Below are positions 17,677 through 26,087 of a DNA stretch of 64,000 bases, piece after piece. The DNA comes from Gemmatimonadota bacterium (GTDB lineage: Bacteria; Gemmatimonadota; Gemmatimonadetes; Gemmatimonadales; Gemmatimonadaceae), in assembly GCA_003134685.1 (NCBI GenBank), contig PLCA01000012.1, positions 1,211 through 65,210 on the forward strand, read 5' to 3'. Within the stretch, counting starts at the first letter, position 1; each line of letters begins with the position of its first letter. Under the pieces are notes generated by a model. The model searched no databases. It saw only the letters and a program-made list of their open reading frames with translations, and was not told the origin of the DNA. The position numbers were made by a program, and so were the translations under genes.

Positions 17677-17739
17677 TCACGCCCGATGGGCGTGAGGCCG
17701 TTCGAACGAGGTTTTGCAGTCTCCTACTACTGGAGCAGG
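17677..17739 (+). repeat. Double-hairpin element H1
   Basis: Hairpin CTCACGCCCGATGGGCGTGAG is followed 22 bases later by CTCCTACTACTGGAGCAGG. Related pairs occur at 18522-18600, 36773-36851, 41539-41616 and 45330-45401. The first hairpin resembles a tRNA-Ile anticodon arm and the second a Pro/Ala anticodon arm. No T-run follows. Confidence 0.6.
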
Positions 17740-17903
17740 CGGCGTCCGCCCGCTCGCGCGAGATGGGACTTCGCGAACTAGCGGGCTCCTACAATCAACG
17801 GTAGATCGGGAAGGTTCGGCGGAATCAACTGGGAGCCCACATATTAGGCGATGCTCCGGAGGCTTTACCGGGGCAATGTTCTTCTACCCACCCGGGAGGT
17901 TCT

Positions 17904-18359
17904 ATGAGACCCACAATTCTCGCGCTTGCGACTGCTCTATCGATCGTGAGCGCCGCAGCCACGTCGAACACTGCCGCCGCGCAGGCCACTCGCGCCTATC
18001 GTGAAGGACCAGTAGTCGCTGTCTCGTATGTCCGTACCAAGCCTGGCATGTTCGACCGATACATGGAGTACCTCAATACGGCGTACAAGACCAACTTGGA
18101 AGCGGAGAAGGCCGCGGGTCTTGTCACCGATTATGCGATCTACACCTCGGATGCCCGGACCCCCACTGACCACGACGTGATGCTGACAGTGACGTACAAG
18201 AACTGGGCGGCACTCGACAATCTGCGGGATAGAATCGAGCCTGTCGCGAACCGAGTCCTTCAGAACACCGAGCGGCAGCGCGACCAGCAGTACATCGACC
18301 GGGGCGCGATGCGGGAAGTCTTGGGAACGAGAACCTACCAGCAGCTCTATCTGAAGTAG
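17904..18359 (+). CDS. Secreted protein, possible dimeric alpha-beta barrel
   Basis: A 151-aa protein with a signal peptide (MRPTILALATALSIVSAAATS to AAAQA), so it is periplasmic or secreted. The mature part, VVAVSYVRTKPGMFDRYMEYL ... DHDVMLTVTYKNWAALDNL, has the strand-helix pattern of EthD/antibiotic-monooxygenase-like barrels; no catalytic residues can be assigned. GGGAGGTTCT lies upstream of the ATG. It is the only gene between two attachment-relic regions. Confidence 0.7.
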   Translation: MRPTILALATALSIVSAAATSNTAAAQATRAYREGPVVAVSYVRTKPGMFDRYMEYLNTAYKTNLEAEKAAGLVTDYAIYTSDARTPTDHDVMLTVTYKNWAALDNLRDRIEPVANRVLQNTERQRDQQYIDRGAMREVLGTRTYQQLYLK

Positions 18360-18407
18360 TCTCGTCACGGACGACGTGGAGCTGGAGGGGGCCGCGCAGC
18401 TGAGAAC

Positions 18408-18442
18408 AAAAAAACGGGGCGGCCTTTAATGGCCGCCTCGTT
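18408..18442 (-). terminator. Hairpin terminator, best on the minus strand
   Basis: GGGGCGGCC and GGCCGCCTC form a near-perfect stem around TTTAAT. The seven A's on the left give a U-run for minus-strand transcripts. No minus-strand gene ends here, so it may serve a lost gene. It could also work weakly for the secreted-protein gene on the plus strand. Confidence 0.55.
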
Positions 18443-18521
18443 TCCCAGCGTGGATGGGGAACAAAAGTCCCCCCTAAACTTCTTACACGTACTTTCGCGT
18501 AAGCGCCGAACTACTGTCTCC

Positions 18522-18600
18522 TGGGCTTGGAGCAAGAGCCACCGGTAAAGGCTTTCTACCTCACGCCAATAAGACCTCACGCTCGATGAGCGTGGAGTTC
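18522..18600 (-). repeat. Double-hairpin element H2 (degenerate)
   Basis: CTCCTGGGCTTGGAGCAAGAG is followed by CCTCACGCTCGATGAGCGTGG. It shares the block GGCTTTCTACCTCA with the copy at 45330-45401. Confidence 0.5.
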
Positions 18601-18671
18601 GGCGCTGTCGAGCGGCTTCGGCCAAAGAGGATGACGGTCGCCGCTATAACGCTTTCGCTGGTGCCAATCCT

Positions 18672-18872
18672 TTGGAGTCAGCAGACCGGATCCATCTGAG
18701 TTATGCGACGATTGGATACAACAGCCTCGAGGCAATTGCATCGTTGATTGCAGGGTTGTTTGCTGGCAGTGTTGCGCTTGTTGGGTCCGGCATCGACAGC
18801 CTCGTCGAGGTAAGCGCGAGTGGAGTAGCTCAATGGCGCCTCCGGGCGGATCCGGCGTTTGAGACAGGTCGG
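18672..18872 (+). pseudogene. Fragment of a cation-diffusion-facilitator-like transporter
   Basis: The frame encodes YNSLEAIASLIAGLFAGSVA and LVGSGIDSLVEVSASGVAQW, typical of helices 1-2 of CDF-like cation transporters (normally about 200-300 aa). The upstream N-terminus and everything after about residue 62 are missing. It is a short relic between the double-hairpin element and the DUF2156 gene. Confidence 0.65.
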
Positions 18873-18934
18873 TTGTCTTGCGGCGAAGCGAGAGTTCCGA
18901 CCGTGAGGAGCTGTGTGCAGATTCGCGGTCCGGC

Positions 18935-20110
18935 TCAGTCGTGTAGCAACCTCAACGACGCGAAGAGCGACGCAGTTTCCTGCTGTGCTGCCTTTGCAAG
19001 GGCGCGCATGACAAGGCGGATCGACGCGCCGCCGCTGAACGCGTTGGCAATCGCATACAAATCTCGCGGCGAGAATCTCGTACCCTGTCCGATAGCGTAG
19101 ATCGGCTCCCAGGCTTCAGGGTTGAACTTCGCCTTGAACGCGTCGAGGCCAGCGAAGTTGTAAAATCTCGACCCGTGAAGACGCACCCAACGCAGGACGA
19201 GCCGCAGCCACGGCGGGTGCTGGATCGCGGCGACGGGCGCGTGCTGGGACAACGGCGACAGTCCGAGTGTCACATACCTGGACCCGCCCGCCGCAACTGC
19301 ACGCATGGCGAAATCAATCAACAGCTCCGCAGTTCCATTCGGTGCCTCGCGGCCTCTCACTATCTGCTCCACCAGCCAGCCGTCTCGCGCAGGGACTGGC
19401 GAGAGGATCGTGAAGCCCACGACCTGCTGCTCGCTGCGCTCGGCGACGAACACGCGGCGGTCGCGGAGCGCGCTCAACGTCTCGGGCTCGACCATGAAAT
19501 GAAGCGGCGGCAAGTTCCGCGTCTCCAGCCATTCCGCGAGACATCGTCTTAGCGCGGGATGGTCCTCGGCAAGGTGTGACGGCCATTCTGTCACGACCAA
19601 GCCTTTGTTGCGCGCGCGATTGAACTGCGCCCGGAGCGAGCCGCGCCGGTTGACCGCCGCTGGCCACCGATTTGGATCCCAGACGGGTTGGGCACCGAGA
19701 AGCACCCGCGACCAATCTGAGGTTGCGCCGAGGGCGGCATCAAGCCTGGCACCGGCGCCGAAATAGCAAACGCGTTCTCCGCGCGCGCGCGCGTCCGCAA
19801 CGAAGTCGGCGGCAACTGCTTCGATACGCGAGAGATCGCAGACGGGCGCGCCCCCGACGACCCGAACCCGACCATGCTTCACGAAACCGACTACTCCGTC
19901 GCCGGCAGGCGCGAACCACAGCTCAATTCCAGGGTTGAGAATCTGATATGCAGTCGCATTCCAGCCGAATCGGAGAATCAGCTCACGGGCCCGCTCGTGG
20001 TCAGTGTCAGTCGGTGACACGCCCAGGAATGCAAGAGTGATATCCGACACTGCGCGCGCAGCATTCGCACGCGACGCGCCACGATTCGCTGTCGCGCGCA
20101 AACCGTTCAC
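18935..20110 (-). CDS. DUF2156 protein (phosphatidylglycerol lysyltransferase C-terminal-like)
   Basis: A 391-aa protein with the tandem GNAT fold of MprF-type aminoacyl transferases but no membrane domain. GWNATAYQILNPGIELWF, VGFVKHGRVRVVGGAPVCD, LRAQFNRARNKGL and FYNFAGLDAFKAKFNP match DUF2156. Soluble members are often linked to lipid or peptidoglycan aminoacylation; the substrate here is unknown. The start is GTG 20110 and uncertain. It stands alone. Confidence 0.82.
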   Translation of the reverse strand: MNGLRATANRGASRANAARAVSDITLAFLGVSPTDTDHERARELILRFGWNATAYQILNPGIELWFAPAGDGVVGFVKHGRVRVVGGAPVCDLSRIEAVAADFVADARARGERVCYFGAGARLDAALGATSDWSRVLLGAQPVWDPNRWPAAVNRRGSLRAQFNRARNKGLVVTEWPSHLAEDHPALRRCLAEWLETRNLPPLHFMVEPETLSALRDRRVFVAERSEQQVVGFTILSPVPARDGWLVEQIVRGREAPNGTAELLIDFAMRAVAAGGSRYVTLGLSPLSQHAPVAAIQHPPWLRLVLRWVRLHGSRFYNFAGLDAFKAKFNPEAWEPIYAIGQGTRFSPRDLYAIANAFSGGASIRLVMRALAKAAQQETASLFASLRLLHD

Positions 20111-20622
20111 CGTACTTCATGGTGTGGCGCAGAGGCCTGCAAGCCATCGCTTAGGCAGCAGTCAGGGGCGGCACTCCTACAATGATCTTCGTTTTGAGGA
20201 CGCTCAGCTTTCTTGACGTTTTTTCGCAGTGCAGTCTGGGCGCCCAGCGCGCCCACGTTGCCGCCCCGCGAGCGCCGAGTACGACTCCCTCGGAGCAACC
20301 CTCTCCCAAGAAGCTCAGCATTAATAGCTCCTTTTAGGGGCAATTTATCCTACTTTACTGTCTTCATTGATAAAGTCAGGTAAGCTTGCTATAATCGGCA
20401 AGCCTTTGATTCGGGTCGGCGTCACGGGTATTCAGAGGGACTAGTCACGTGCTGCACTCGAGAACATGAGTATCACTCGCGCGGGCGTAGCCGTTGGGTG
20501 CATCCTTGCTTCTCTATAATCACCACTGTCAGGCGCCAATTATTAGGGCAAGGCAGCACAGCCGCAAGCGGCTCCCACCGTACTGCCTCGGCGCTCCGAC
20601 GACGGTGGGCAGCCTTCCGAAA
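20111..20622. other. Intergenic region with one strong promoter and no recognised gene
   Basis: Apart from the consensus-like promoter at 20367-20395 I see only short inverted runs (GCCGCAAGCGGC near 20571). The 230 bases between promoter and the small ORF at 20623 could be a long leader or a small RNA. Confidence 0.4.
20367..20395 (+). promoter_or_regulatory. Consensus sigma-70 promoter
   Basis: TTGATA and TATAAT are separated by exactly 17 bp. Near-perfect boxes are unusual in this GC-rich DNA. Transcription would run toward the 43-aa ORF at 20623 or an unannotated RNA. Confidence 0.6.
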
Positions 20623-20754
20623 ATGGACGGTAAGACGGTAAGTCTTCAAGAGACGTTCAAGGTTCTCTGCGACGTCCTTCAGGTAAAGCCCGACGATCTT
20701 GCAAGGGCGTTCAAGGTGGACGCTGCCGTGCTGGTCACCCTTGAGAAGGGCTGA
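20623..20754 (+). CDS. Small hypothetical protein (43 aa)
   Basis: It starts MDGKTVSLQETFKVLCDVLQ and ends LVTLEKG. DVLQVKPDDLARAFKVDAAVL has the rhythm of a short helix-turn-helix (Xre-like), but it is too short to be sure. No good ribosome-binding site is visible. Confidence 0.35.
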   Translation: MDGKTVSLQETFKVLCDVLQVKPDDLARAFKVDAAVLVTLEKG

Positions 20755-20903
20755 CCGTCGAGCGTTGCGGCCGCCAATTTCTTGAAGATCAGCGTGGTGC
20801 TGATCGCATCCAGTTTACTACCTATGTTCGCCAGGCTCAGCGGTGCGCGGCGAACGTTGGTTGAGAACTGGTGATGGTGGATGGATACGCGGACGCCGAG
20901 GAG

Positions 20904-21095
20904 TTAACCGGAACGTCGGTTCTGAAGCAACTCCTTAAGATTCTGGTTCTGATGACGCGCTTCCAGAAGGTCAAGACGCAGCTCTTCACAGGTTCGATTG
21001 AGGGTCTCGTTTGCCTCAGCGAGCCGCTCAAGGTCGGCGGCTACGCTCGACCACATCTTCTCCGTCTTGCTCGTGTCGGGATCGTCGGGGGACAC
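20904..21095 (-). CDS. Small coiled-coil protein (63 aa)
   Basis: It starts at GTG 21095. The segment ADLERLAEANETLNRTCEEL and the following DLLEARHQNQNLKELLQN form a heptad-like coiled coil over most of the protein. Family not recognised. It is divergent from the ORF at 21207. Confidence 0.4.
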   Translation of the reverse strand: MSPDDPDTSKTEKMWSSVAADLERLAEANETLNRTCEELRLDLLEARHQNQNLKELLQNRRSG

Positions 21096-21206
21096 TCTCG
21101 CAACACCCTATCAAGTTGGTTGGAACCGCCTACTCCAGCGCATCCCGTGCCATGGGCGTACAAGTTCGTATGTACAAAAAATACGGTTGCTCTGAGCTGA
21201 ACAGCG

Positions 21207-21497
21207 GTGGACATTGGCGCAATGACTGAGCACGATGCCGGCGCCGATACGAATGCGGTCCAGGCCCAGTTAACCGCAGCGGTGACACAACATGATATTC
21301 CACTGGAGAAAGTTCGTGCGCTTGTGTGCGCCCTTGTCGACAAGATGAAAGCCGACGGCGCGGCCCCGGAAAAGGTGATTATAGCGGTAAAGCTGGCTGT
21401 TCTCCGCGACGTGACTGTGAGGGCCGCACCCTATTCGCACCAGCTCACCCGCCAGGAGAAGCTTCTTGAGCAGGCGCTCGGTTGGTGCATACAGTGA
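21207..21497 (+). CDS. Hypothetical protein
   Basis: A 96-aa (or 92-aa from ATG 21222) acidic helical protein: VQAQLTAAVTQHDIPLEKVR then ALVDKMKADGAAPEKVIIAVK. There is no membrane segment or known motif. The helical heptad pattern and the size suggest a small regulatory or structural protein, but no function can be given. It lies upstream of the CsbD stress block. Confidence 0.5.
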   Translation: MDIGAMTEHDAGADTNAVQAQLTAAVTQHDIPLEKVRALVCALVDKMKADGAAPEKVIIAVKLAVLRDVTVRAAPYSHQLTRQEKLLEQALGWCIQ

Positions 21498-21767
21498 TAC
21501 TACGGCGCCCCAAGGTGAACGGACTGTCCGTGTTGCGGTGAAGTTTTTCTCCTCGACTTCCTTTCCCACTGAGGACACGAAGGCCAGGACGGTTTGGCTA
21601 GGCCTAGTCCCGAACGGTACGAGTCACATTACCCGCTTGTCCGTTTGTTAGGGTGAGTAAAGGGGTGCAAAGCCAACGTCCCAAACAGCGACAGAGGCCC
21701 GACGCTTGCGTTGGATAGATCGACAAAAACACCGCTCATTTCGCGGCCCACCTCTGTCGGAGGATTT

Positions 21768-21953
21768 ATGACGGACATCAACAAGCGCGGTCTCAAGAAC
21801 GAGACGAAGGGGAAGATCAAGGAAACCGAAGGCAAGTTTCGCGGTGATGTTGGTAAGGCGACCGGTGACTCAAGCGAACACATGAAAGGTCGGGTCGAGG
21901 AAGCGAAGGGCAAGATCCAAAAAGACTTAGGTAAGACTGAGCGGAAGGTCTAA
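21768..21953 (+). CDS. CsbD-family stress protein
   Basis: A 61-aa very charged protein with the CsbD pattern: NETKGKIKETEGKFRGD then MKGRVEEAKGKIQKDLGK. A GGAGG precedes the ATG by four to five bases. CsbD proteins accumulate under general stress (sigma-B regulon in Bacillus); the biochemical role is unknown. Next come a small membrane protein and a PAS/GAF kinase, all rightward, forming a plausible stress block. Confidence 0.88.
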   Translation: MTDINKRGLKNETKGKIKETEGKFRGDVGKATGDSSEHMKGRVEEAKGKIQKDLGKTERKV

Positions 21954-22012
21954 GGCACACCAGCAACCTGTTCTCTGCAGGATTGCGAGCCCACAACGTT
22001 TACGGAGCGGCC

Positions 22013-22171
22013 ATGTTCCTCACAATAGCGCTGGTGTTAATAGTTCTCTGGGCATTGGGGTTCTTTATCTTCCCCGTGGTTGGTGGCCTTGTTCACATCC
22101 TCCTCATCATCGCGGTGGTCGCGATCATCTGGCATTTCCTCAAAGGCCGAAACACTACGCCGCGAGTCTGA
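22013..22171 (+). CDS. lmo0937/DUF5670-type small membrane protein
   Basis: A 52-aa protein with two hydrophobic helices: FLTIALVLIVLWALGFF and VHILLIIAVVAIIWHFLKGR. The pattern and length match the lmo0937/DUF5670 family, often found beside CsbD and other stress genes. The chosen ATG follows ACGGAGCGG. Confidence 0.85.
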   Translation: MFLTIALVLIVLWALGFFIFPVVGGLVHILLIIAVVAIIWHFLKGRNTTPRV

Positions 22172-22225
22172 CAAGGCCTGGGGTGTGCTTTATTCAGAGT
22201 TCCGTGAACGTTCTTTGGTCCGCAA

Positions 22226-24199
22226 ATGAAAGAGTCCGGCAACTCCTGGTCGGACTCTTTCAAGCGTAGCGTTCCTAGTATGGGCGGCACTCCTGGCGAC
22301 GCTCCTTCTTCTGAAAGGAGCTTGCGCGATGCGCTCGCCAAGGCGGAACAGATTCTTGCCGAGTCCCAGGAGCTGGCGCTGATCGGGAGTTGGGAGTGGG
22401 ACATAGCTACCGGCCGCCTCGCCTGGACCACCCAGACTTTCAGGAATTTCGGCGAGGATCCGCACTCGTTCATCCCCTCATTCGAGAATTACACCGAGCG
22501 GCTGCATCCCGACGACCGCGAGATGATGATGCGGACGGTGCAGGGCGCAATTCTTTCTGGAAAACCCTTCGATTACTACCACCGACTGATCAGGCGGGAT
22601 GGGTCGGTGCGCACGCTGCACGCACGGGGACGGGCGATATACGACCGAGATGGCAAGCCGGTGCGCATGGTCGGCACGGGACAGGACGTCACCGAGCGCC
22701 TTACTCTCGAAGCGGAGCGTACGACCCTCGCGGCGGCGGAAGAGGCCAGCCGCCGCATAGGATTCCTCGGGCAAGCGACGCTGGGATTGTACGAGTCCAT
22801 GGACTACGAGTCGCGACTAGTGCAGCTCGCGAAATTCGTGGTGCCGACACTTGGCGATTGGTGCGCAGTCGACATCCTCGAGGAGGATGGCAGGTTCAAC
22901 CGACTCGCAGTCGTGCACTCCGATCCTCAAAAGATCAACCTGGCGAAGGAGCTGGAGGAGCGGTATCCGGAAGACCCGGAGTTGCCGACAAGCCGGTGGA
23001 ACGTTCTGGCGAGCGGAAAGCCAGTGCTTTTCCGTGAGATTACCGATGAGATGATCGACGCCGGTGCACGCGATCCGGTACACGCGGCCCTCATTCGGGC
23101 GTTGGGACTCACCTCGTTCATCATCGTTCCTCTCATCGCGAGGGAGGCGAAGCTCGGGACGCTGACGATAGTGATGGCCGAATCGGGCCGACACTATGAC
23201 GAGAGCGACGTGGAGCTCGCGATGGACCTCGCCCGGAGGGCGGCGATTGCTATCGACAACGCGCGACTACACACGCAGCTCATGAGGAAAAGTGCGGAGC
23301 TGGAGGAGCAGGCGGCGCGGCTCGAACAGGTGGTGCGGGAGCTTGAGGATGCGAACGAGATTCTTAGCCAGCAGGCGACGGAGATGGAGCTCGCTCAGGA
23401 GGCGCTCCACGAGAGCAGCTCCGAGCTCGCGATGCAGGCGGACGAGCTCCAGCGTGCGAACCGTGAACTGGCGCAATCGCAGGGTGTAGCGGAGAAAGCG
23501 AACCATGCGAAGATGGAGTTCCTCGCCGTGATGAGCCATGAGCTCAGGACTCCGCTCAACGCAATCAACGGGTACACCGAGCTCATGGAGATGGAGATCG
23601 GTGGTCTGGTGAGCGTGACACAGCGCGAATATCTCGCGCGAATAAAAAAGAGCGGACAATTTCTGCTCGGCCTGATCAACGATGTGCTTAACTTTGCGAA
23701 GATCGACGCCGGCTCCGTGGACATCAAGCGCGAGCCTGTGCGGCTCGACGCGATTCTCGAGACATCGCACCTGCTCATCGAGCCGCAGATGAAGGCGCGA
23801 AATATCGCATACCGGCATGTGATGATGGATGGGACATGCATGGCGGTCGGCGATTCCGAGAAGATCCAGCAGGTGATACTGAACCTGTTCACGAACGCGC
23901 TCAAGTTTACGGATCCCGGTGGCGCAATAGCGCTTTCCTGCGAGTCCAGCGACGGTTTCGCGAGAATCAAGGTTGCCGACACCGGTCGAGGAATTCCGGC
24001 AGCCAAGCTCGAGTCCGTTTTCGATCCCTTCGTGCAGCTCGATAGAAGCGCGAACGTAGGCAGTCAGCATGGGGTGGGCCTGGGGCTCGCGATCAGTCGA
24101 GAGTTGGCGCGGGCGATGGGGGGCGAGCTGACGGCGGAGAGCGAGGTCGGGAAGGGCTCTGTTTTCACCCTGGCGCTCGAACTTTCTCCCGCTCCCTAG
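22226..24199 (+). CDS. PAS-GAF hybrid sensor histidine kinase
   Basis: A 657-aa soluble kinase. Order: PAS/PAC (about 45-155; ELALIGSWEWDIATGRL, LHPDDREMMMR, VGTGQDVTER); GAF (about 170-350; LVQLAKFVVPTLGDWCAVD, RAAIAIDNARLH); a long coiled coil (355-425); HisKA with FLAVMSHELRTPLNAINGY (His near 438); HATPase_c with ADTGRGIPAAKLESVFDPF and GVGLGLAISRELARAMGG. No TM segment, so it senses an internal cue. No partner regulator is adjacent. Confidence 0.95.
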   Translation: MKESGNSWSDSFKRSVPSMGGTPGDAPSSERSLRDALAKAEQILAESQELALIGSWEWDIATGRLAWTTQTFRNFGEDPHSFIPSFENYTERLHPDDREMMMRTVQGAILSGKPFDYYHRLIRRDGSVRTLHARGRAIYDRDGKPVRMVGTGQDVTERLTLEAERTTLAAAEEASRRIGFLGQATLGLYESMDYESRLVQLAKFVVPTLGDWCAVDILEEDGRFNRLAVVHSDPQKINLAKELEERYPEDPELPTSRWNVLASGKPVLFREITDEMIDAGARDPVHAALIRALGLTSFIIVPLIAREAKLGTLTIVMAESGRHYDESDVELAMDLARRAAIAIDNARLHTQLMRKSAELEEQAARLEQVVRELEDANEILSQQATEMELAQEALHESSSELAMQADELQRANRELAQSQGVAEKANHAKMEFLAVMSHELRTPLNAINGYTELMEMEIGGLVSVTQREYLARIKKSGQFLLGLINDVLNFAKIDAGSVDIKREPVRLDAILETSHLLIEPQMKARNIAYRHVMMDGTCMAVGDSEKIQQVILNLFTNALKFTDPGGAIALSCESSDGFARIKVADTGRGIPAAKLESVFDPFVQLDRSANVGSQHGVGLGLAISRELARAMGGELTAESEVGKGSVFTLALELSPAP

Positions 24200-24303
24200 C
24201 AGGGCTCTTTCGTAAGTCCTGGTGCCATTTTTGTCAGCGTCTCCAGGCGCGGACATCCATCTTCGCGTTTGGTATCCACGGCCTTTCAACCCTCGTCGGC
24301 CCG

Positions 24304-24660
24304 ATGGGACCGACTCGCCTGGACCGACTTCTCGGCGCCCGCTTCGATCCCGGGACGAAGATCGCGGTGCTGCACGGCAATCCCGGCGCGAAGGGCGATT
24401 ACACTCTCAGCCTGCAGTTCCCCGATGGATACAAATTTCCCGTTCACTGGCACCCGGGCGGCGAGCATCTGACGGTGCTGTCGGGGACATTCATGCTCGG
24501 CATGGGGAACACCGCCGACTGGAACACGGTTCGCACCTACGCGCCTGGCGATTTCATCTACGTTCCGGCGCGGCACCCGCACTTTGGCGGGGCGCGGGGA
24601 CTCACGGTGATTCAGCTGCACGGGGAAGGTCCGTTCCAGCCTTCCTGGGTAGCCCAAAGT
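24304..24660 (+). pseudogene. Cupin (ChrR-like) protein, C-terminus replaced by module sequence
   Basis: LQFPDGYKFPVHWHPGGEHL is cupin motif 1 with its HxH and Glu, and YAPGDFIYVPARHPHF is motif 2. Homology ends near LHGEGPFQ (about 24640). The frame then runs into non-homologous sequence with tandem GTGTCCGTTGTGGTGTCC repeats (24776-24794), so the end was probably lost at a module junction. It could still fold as a short cupin. Confidence 0.6.
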
Positions 24661-24924
24661 AGGGGTCCACCAAACAAGGGCTTCGCCGCGGATACAAGGT
24701 CTATGGGAAGAAGTTCGGTAAGTAGACCGCACCGCGGTAGGGATTTCCGCGTCTCGAGCTGCTCGGGTCCACAATGGTGTCCGTTGTGGTGTCCATTCAG
24801 ATGCGCAAAATGTTCGCGGAAATGCGCAAAATCTTCGTAAATGCGCAACGTGCTGAGCAGGATGTTCGTGAAAGGCAGGCGAGTAGGAACTTCTGAGCCT
24901 AATTCATGTTCGTATGAAGCTGCC

Positions 24925-25050
24925 TAATAAGCGTGAGATCGGGGTAAGTTTCGGGGTGAGTTTCTCCCGGCAACCGCAATATTGCGTTCTGAAAAACCGG
25001 CACCGACGCTCGATTCCTCTATGAAGTCGGGCAGAATGTCGTGATTGCTT
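24925..25050 (+). repeat. Repeat family A, copy 2
   Basis: It begins with the tRNA-Ile-like core AATAAGCGTGAGATCGG, then the pair GTAAGTTTCGGGGTGAGTTT, CACCGACGCTCGATTCC and TGAAGTCGGGCAGAATGTCG. It is closest to the copy at 49128-49265. Confidence 0.75.
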
Positions 25051-25104
25051 TGGCGGTTTTCCCGCTTTGGGAACAGGAGATGCCCGCGTTGGAAAATCAA
25101 GACG

Positions 25105-25240
25105 CAATTCGGGGGTCTGTTTCGGGGTCTGTTTCTCCGGCGAAAGTACGACATCCACTAAGTGAGTGACCGGCTCCGACGCTCGGTTCCCCTCTAAAGT
25201 CCGGCAAATTGATGTAATTGGTTTGTGCTATGTTTTGATT
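25105..25240 (+). repeat. Repeat family A, copy 3 (runs into the tRNA-Ala tail)
   Basis: It is nearly identical to 10067-10215: CAATTCGGGGGTCTGTTTCG, GTGAGTGACCGGCTCCGACG, TCTAAAGTCCGGCAAATTGA and GTGCTATGTTTTGATTTGCAA. Here the tRNA-Ala T-arm and acceptor follow intact, unlike in copy 1. Confidence 0.82.
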
Positions 25241-25280
25241 TGCAACTAGGAGGTCGCAGGTTCGAGCCCTGTACGCTCCA
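25237..25280 (+). other. tRNA-Ala(TGC) 3' fragment
   Basis: TTTGCAACTAGGAGGTCGCA and the T-arm/acceptor are identical to 16-57. The 5' half of the tRNA is replaced by family A sequence. It is the second boundary of the 25.2-kb interval that starts with the tRNA-Ala tail at 1-57. Confidence 0.88.
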
Positions 25281-25481
25281 TGACTTACTTATTCTGGGGG
25301 CTTGTTTGGGGTCTGTTTGTCCTCGAGCTAGCCCCCTTTCTGCTGTTCCACCGGTCTGCTCACGCTAGGCGTTCTCGCCGCGACACGCTGCAAATCAGAT
25401 AACCGACACTCGATCCCCAATACGCTTGGTGCGCGCGAGAAGGAGTCGGTGCGATGCGCAACCTCCTGCTACTGGAGCAGG
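25239..25481 (+). repeat. About 240-bp direct repeat, copy 2
   Basis: It matches 16-258 with a handful of differences and ends at the same palindrome CTCCTGCTACTGGAGCAGG. After it, the sequence switches to the P module shared with 36.8 kb. Confidence 0.88.
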
Positions 25482-25657
25482 AACATACATCAACCAAAAA
25501 CGACATTCTGCCGGTGTTCATAGGGGAATCGGGCGTCGGTGCCGGAATGCTCCGACATTCAGGTCGTACCTTGCCGGGAGAAACGGGTAAAGAAACGGGT
25601 AATCGCTACAGACCGATCTTGGGGGCGGTACATCTGCCTTTCGCGAGCAGTGCCGAC
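25467..25657 (+). repeat. Repeat module P, copy 1 (palindrome plus inverted family A)
   Basis: The palindrome GAGCAGGAACATACAT is followed by an inverted family A arm (GACATTCTGCCGGTGTTCAT, GGGGAATCGGGCGTCGGTGC, GAGAAACGGGTAAAGAAACG) and CATCTGCCTTTCGCGAGC. It matches 36833-37021. Confidence 0.8.
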
Positions 25658-25658
25658 C

Positions 25659-25800
25659 TCACGCTTATCAGGCGACCGCAGGGGAGTAAGAAGTCCGGCA
25701 AGAAACCTGTAAATCGTTGACGGATGGCGTGATCTGCCGTTGTTCACCCCTGGTGATGCCGGATAATGTCGGGGTCAATCGACAGCTGAATCGACAGCAG
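25659..25800 (-). repeat. Repeat family B, copy 2, with tRNA-Ile core
   Basis: GACCTCACGCTTATCAGGCG (tRNA-Ile core on the minus strand, no T-arm) is followed by GAGTAAGAAGTCCGGCAAGA, GATGCCGGATAATGTCGG and the pair TCGACAGCTGAATCGACAGC. The 170 bp after it, up to the small ORF at 25977, show nothing recognisable. Confidence 0.8.
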
Positions 25801-25976
25801 CATAGTCCTTGGGGCGAGGCTTAGTAGTCCCACGCGTAACCCGGATGCTCACCGCATCAACGGCCTATGGCCTGACCGTAGTGCCCGTCTACGTCATTTG
25901 ACGCATAGAGTCCCCCGGCCGATCAGGCGATTCTGAAGTTTCGTAAGACTCCCTATCGCCTCGCTGGAGGAATCAA

Positions 25977-26087
25977 ATGAACGTCGACCAACGCACCCAA
26001 CCGACCGTTCGAGAGCGCCTGGAGTTTGCGCTCCTGGGATTGCCCATTTGCCTACTGGCTCCTGTACTCATGAGGTGGCTGACATGA
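25977..26087 (+). CDS. 36-aa membrane leader-like peptide coupled to the lipoprotein gene
   Basis: ATG 25977 sits seven bases after GGAGG, an excellent ribosome-binding site. The peptide has a charged N-terminus (RTQPTVRERLEF), then one hydrophobic helix (ALLGLPICLLAPVLMRWL). Its stop overlaps the ATG of the downstream lipoprotein as ATGA. It may be a real microprotein or a coupling leader. Confidence 0.55.
   Translation: MNVDQRTQPTVRERLEFALLGLPICLLAPVLMRWLT

Larger units (their letters stand above)
16957..17903. other. Gene-free region packed with tRNA and attachment-site relics
   Basis: No convincing gene. It holds paired repeats GGTCGAGTTTCGGTCGAGTTT at about 17168, a tRNA-Pro(GGG) fragment, paired CTGTCCGTTACTGTCCGTT at about 17330, a tRNA-Ile-like fragment with its terminator, paired GTGTTGGTTAGCAGTGTCGG at about 17562, and a double-hairpin element at 17677-17739. 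It looks like three stacked module ends with their cargo deleted. Confidence 0.65.
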
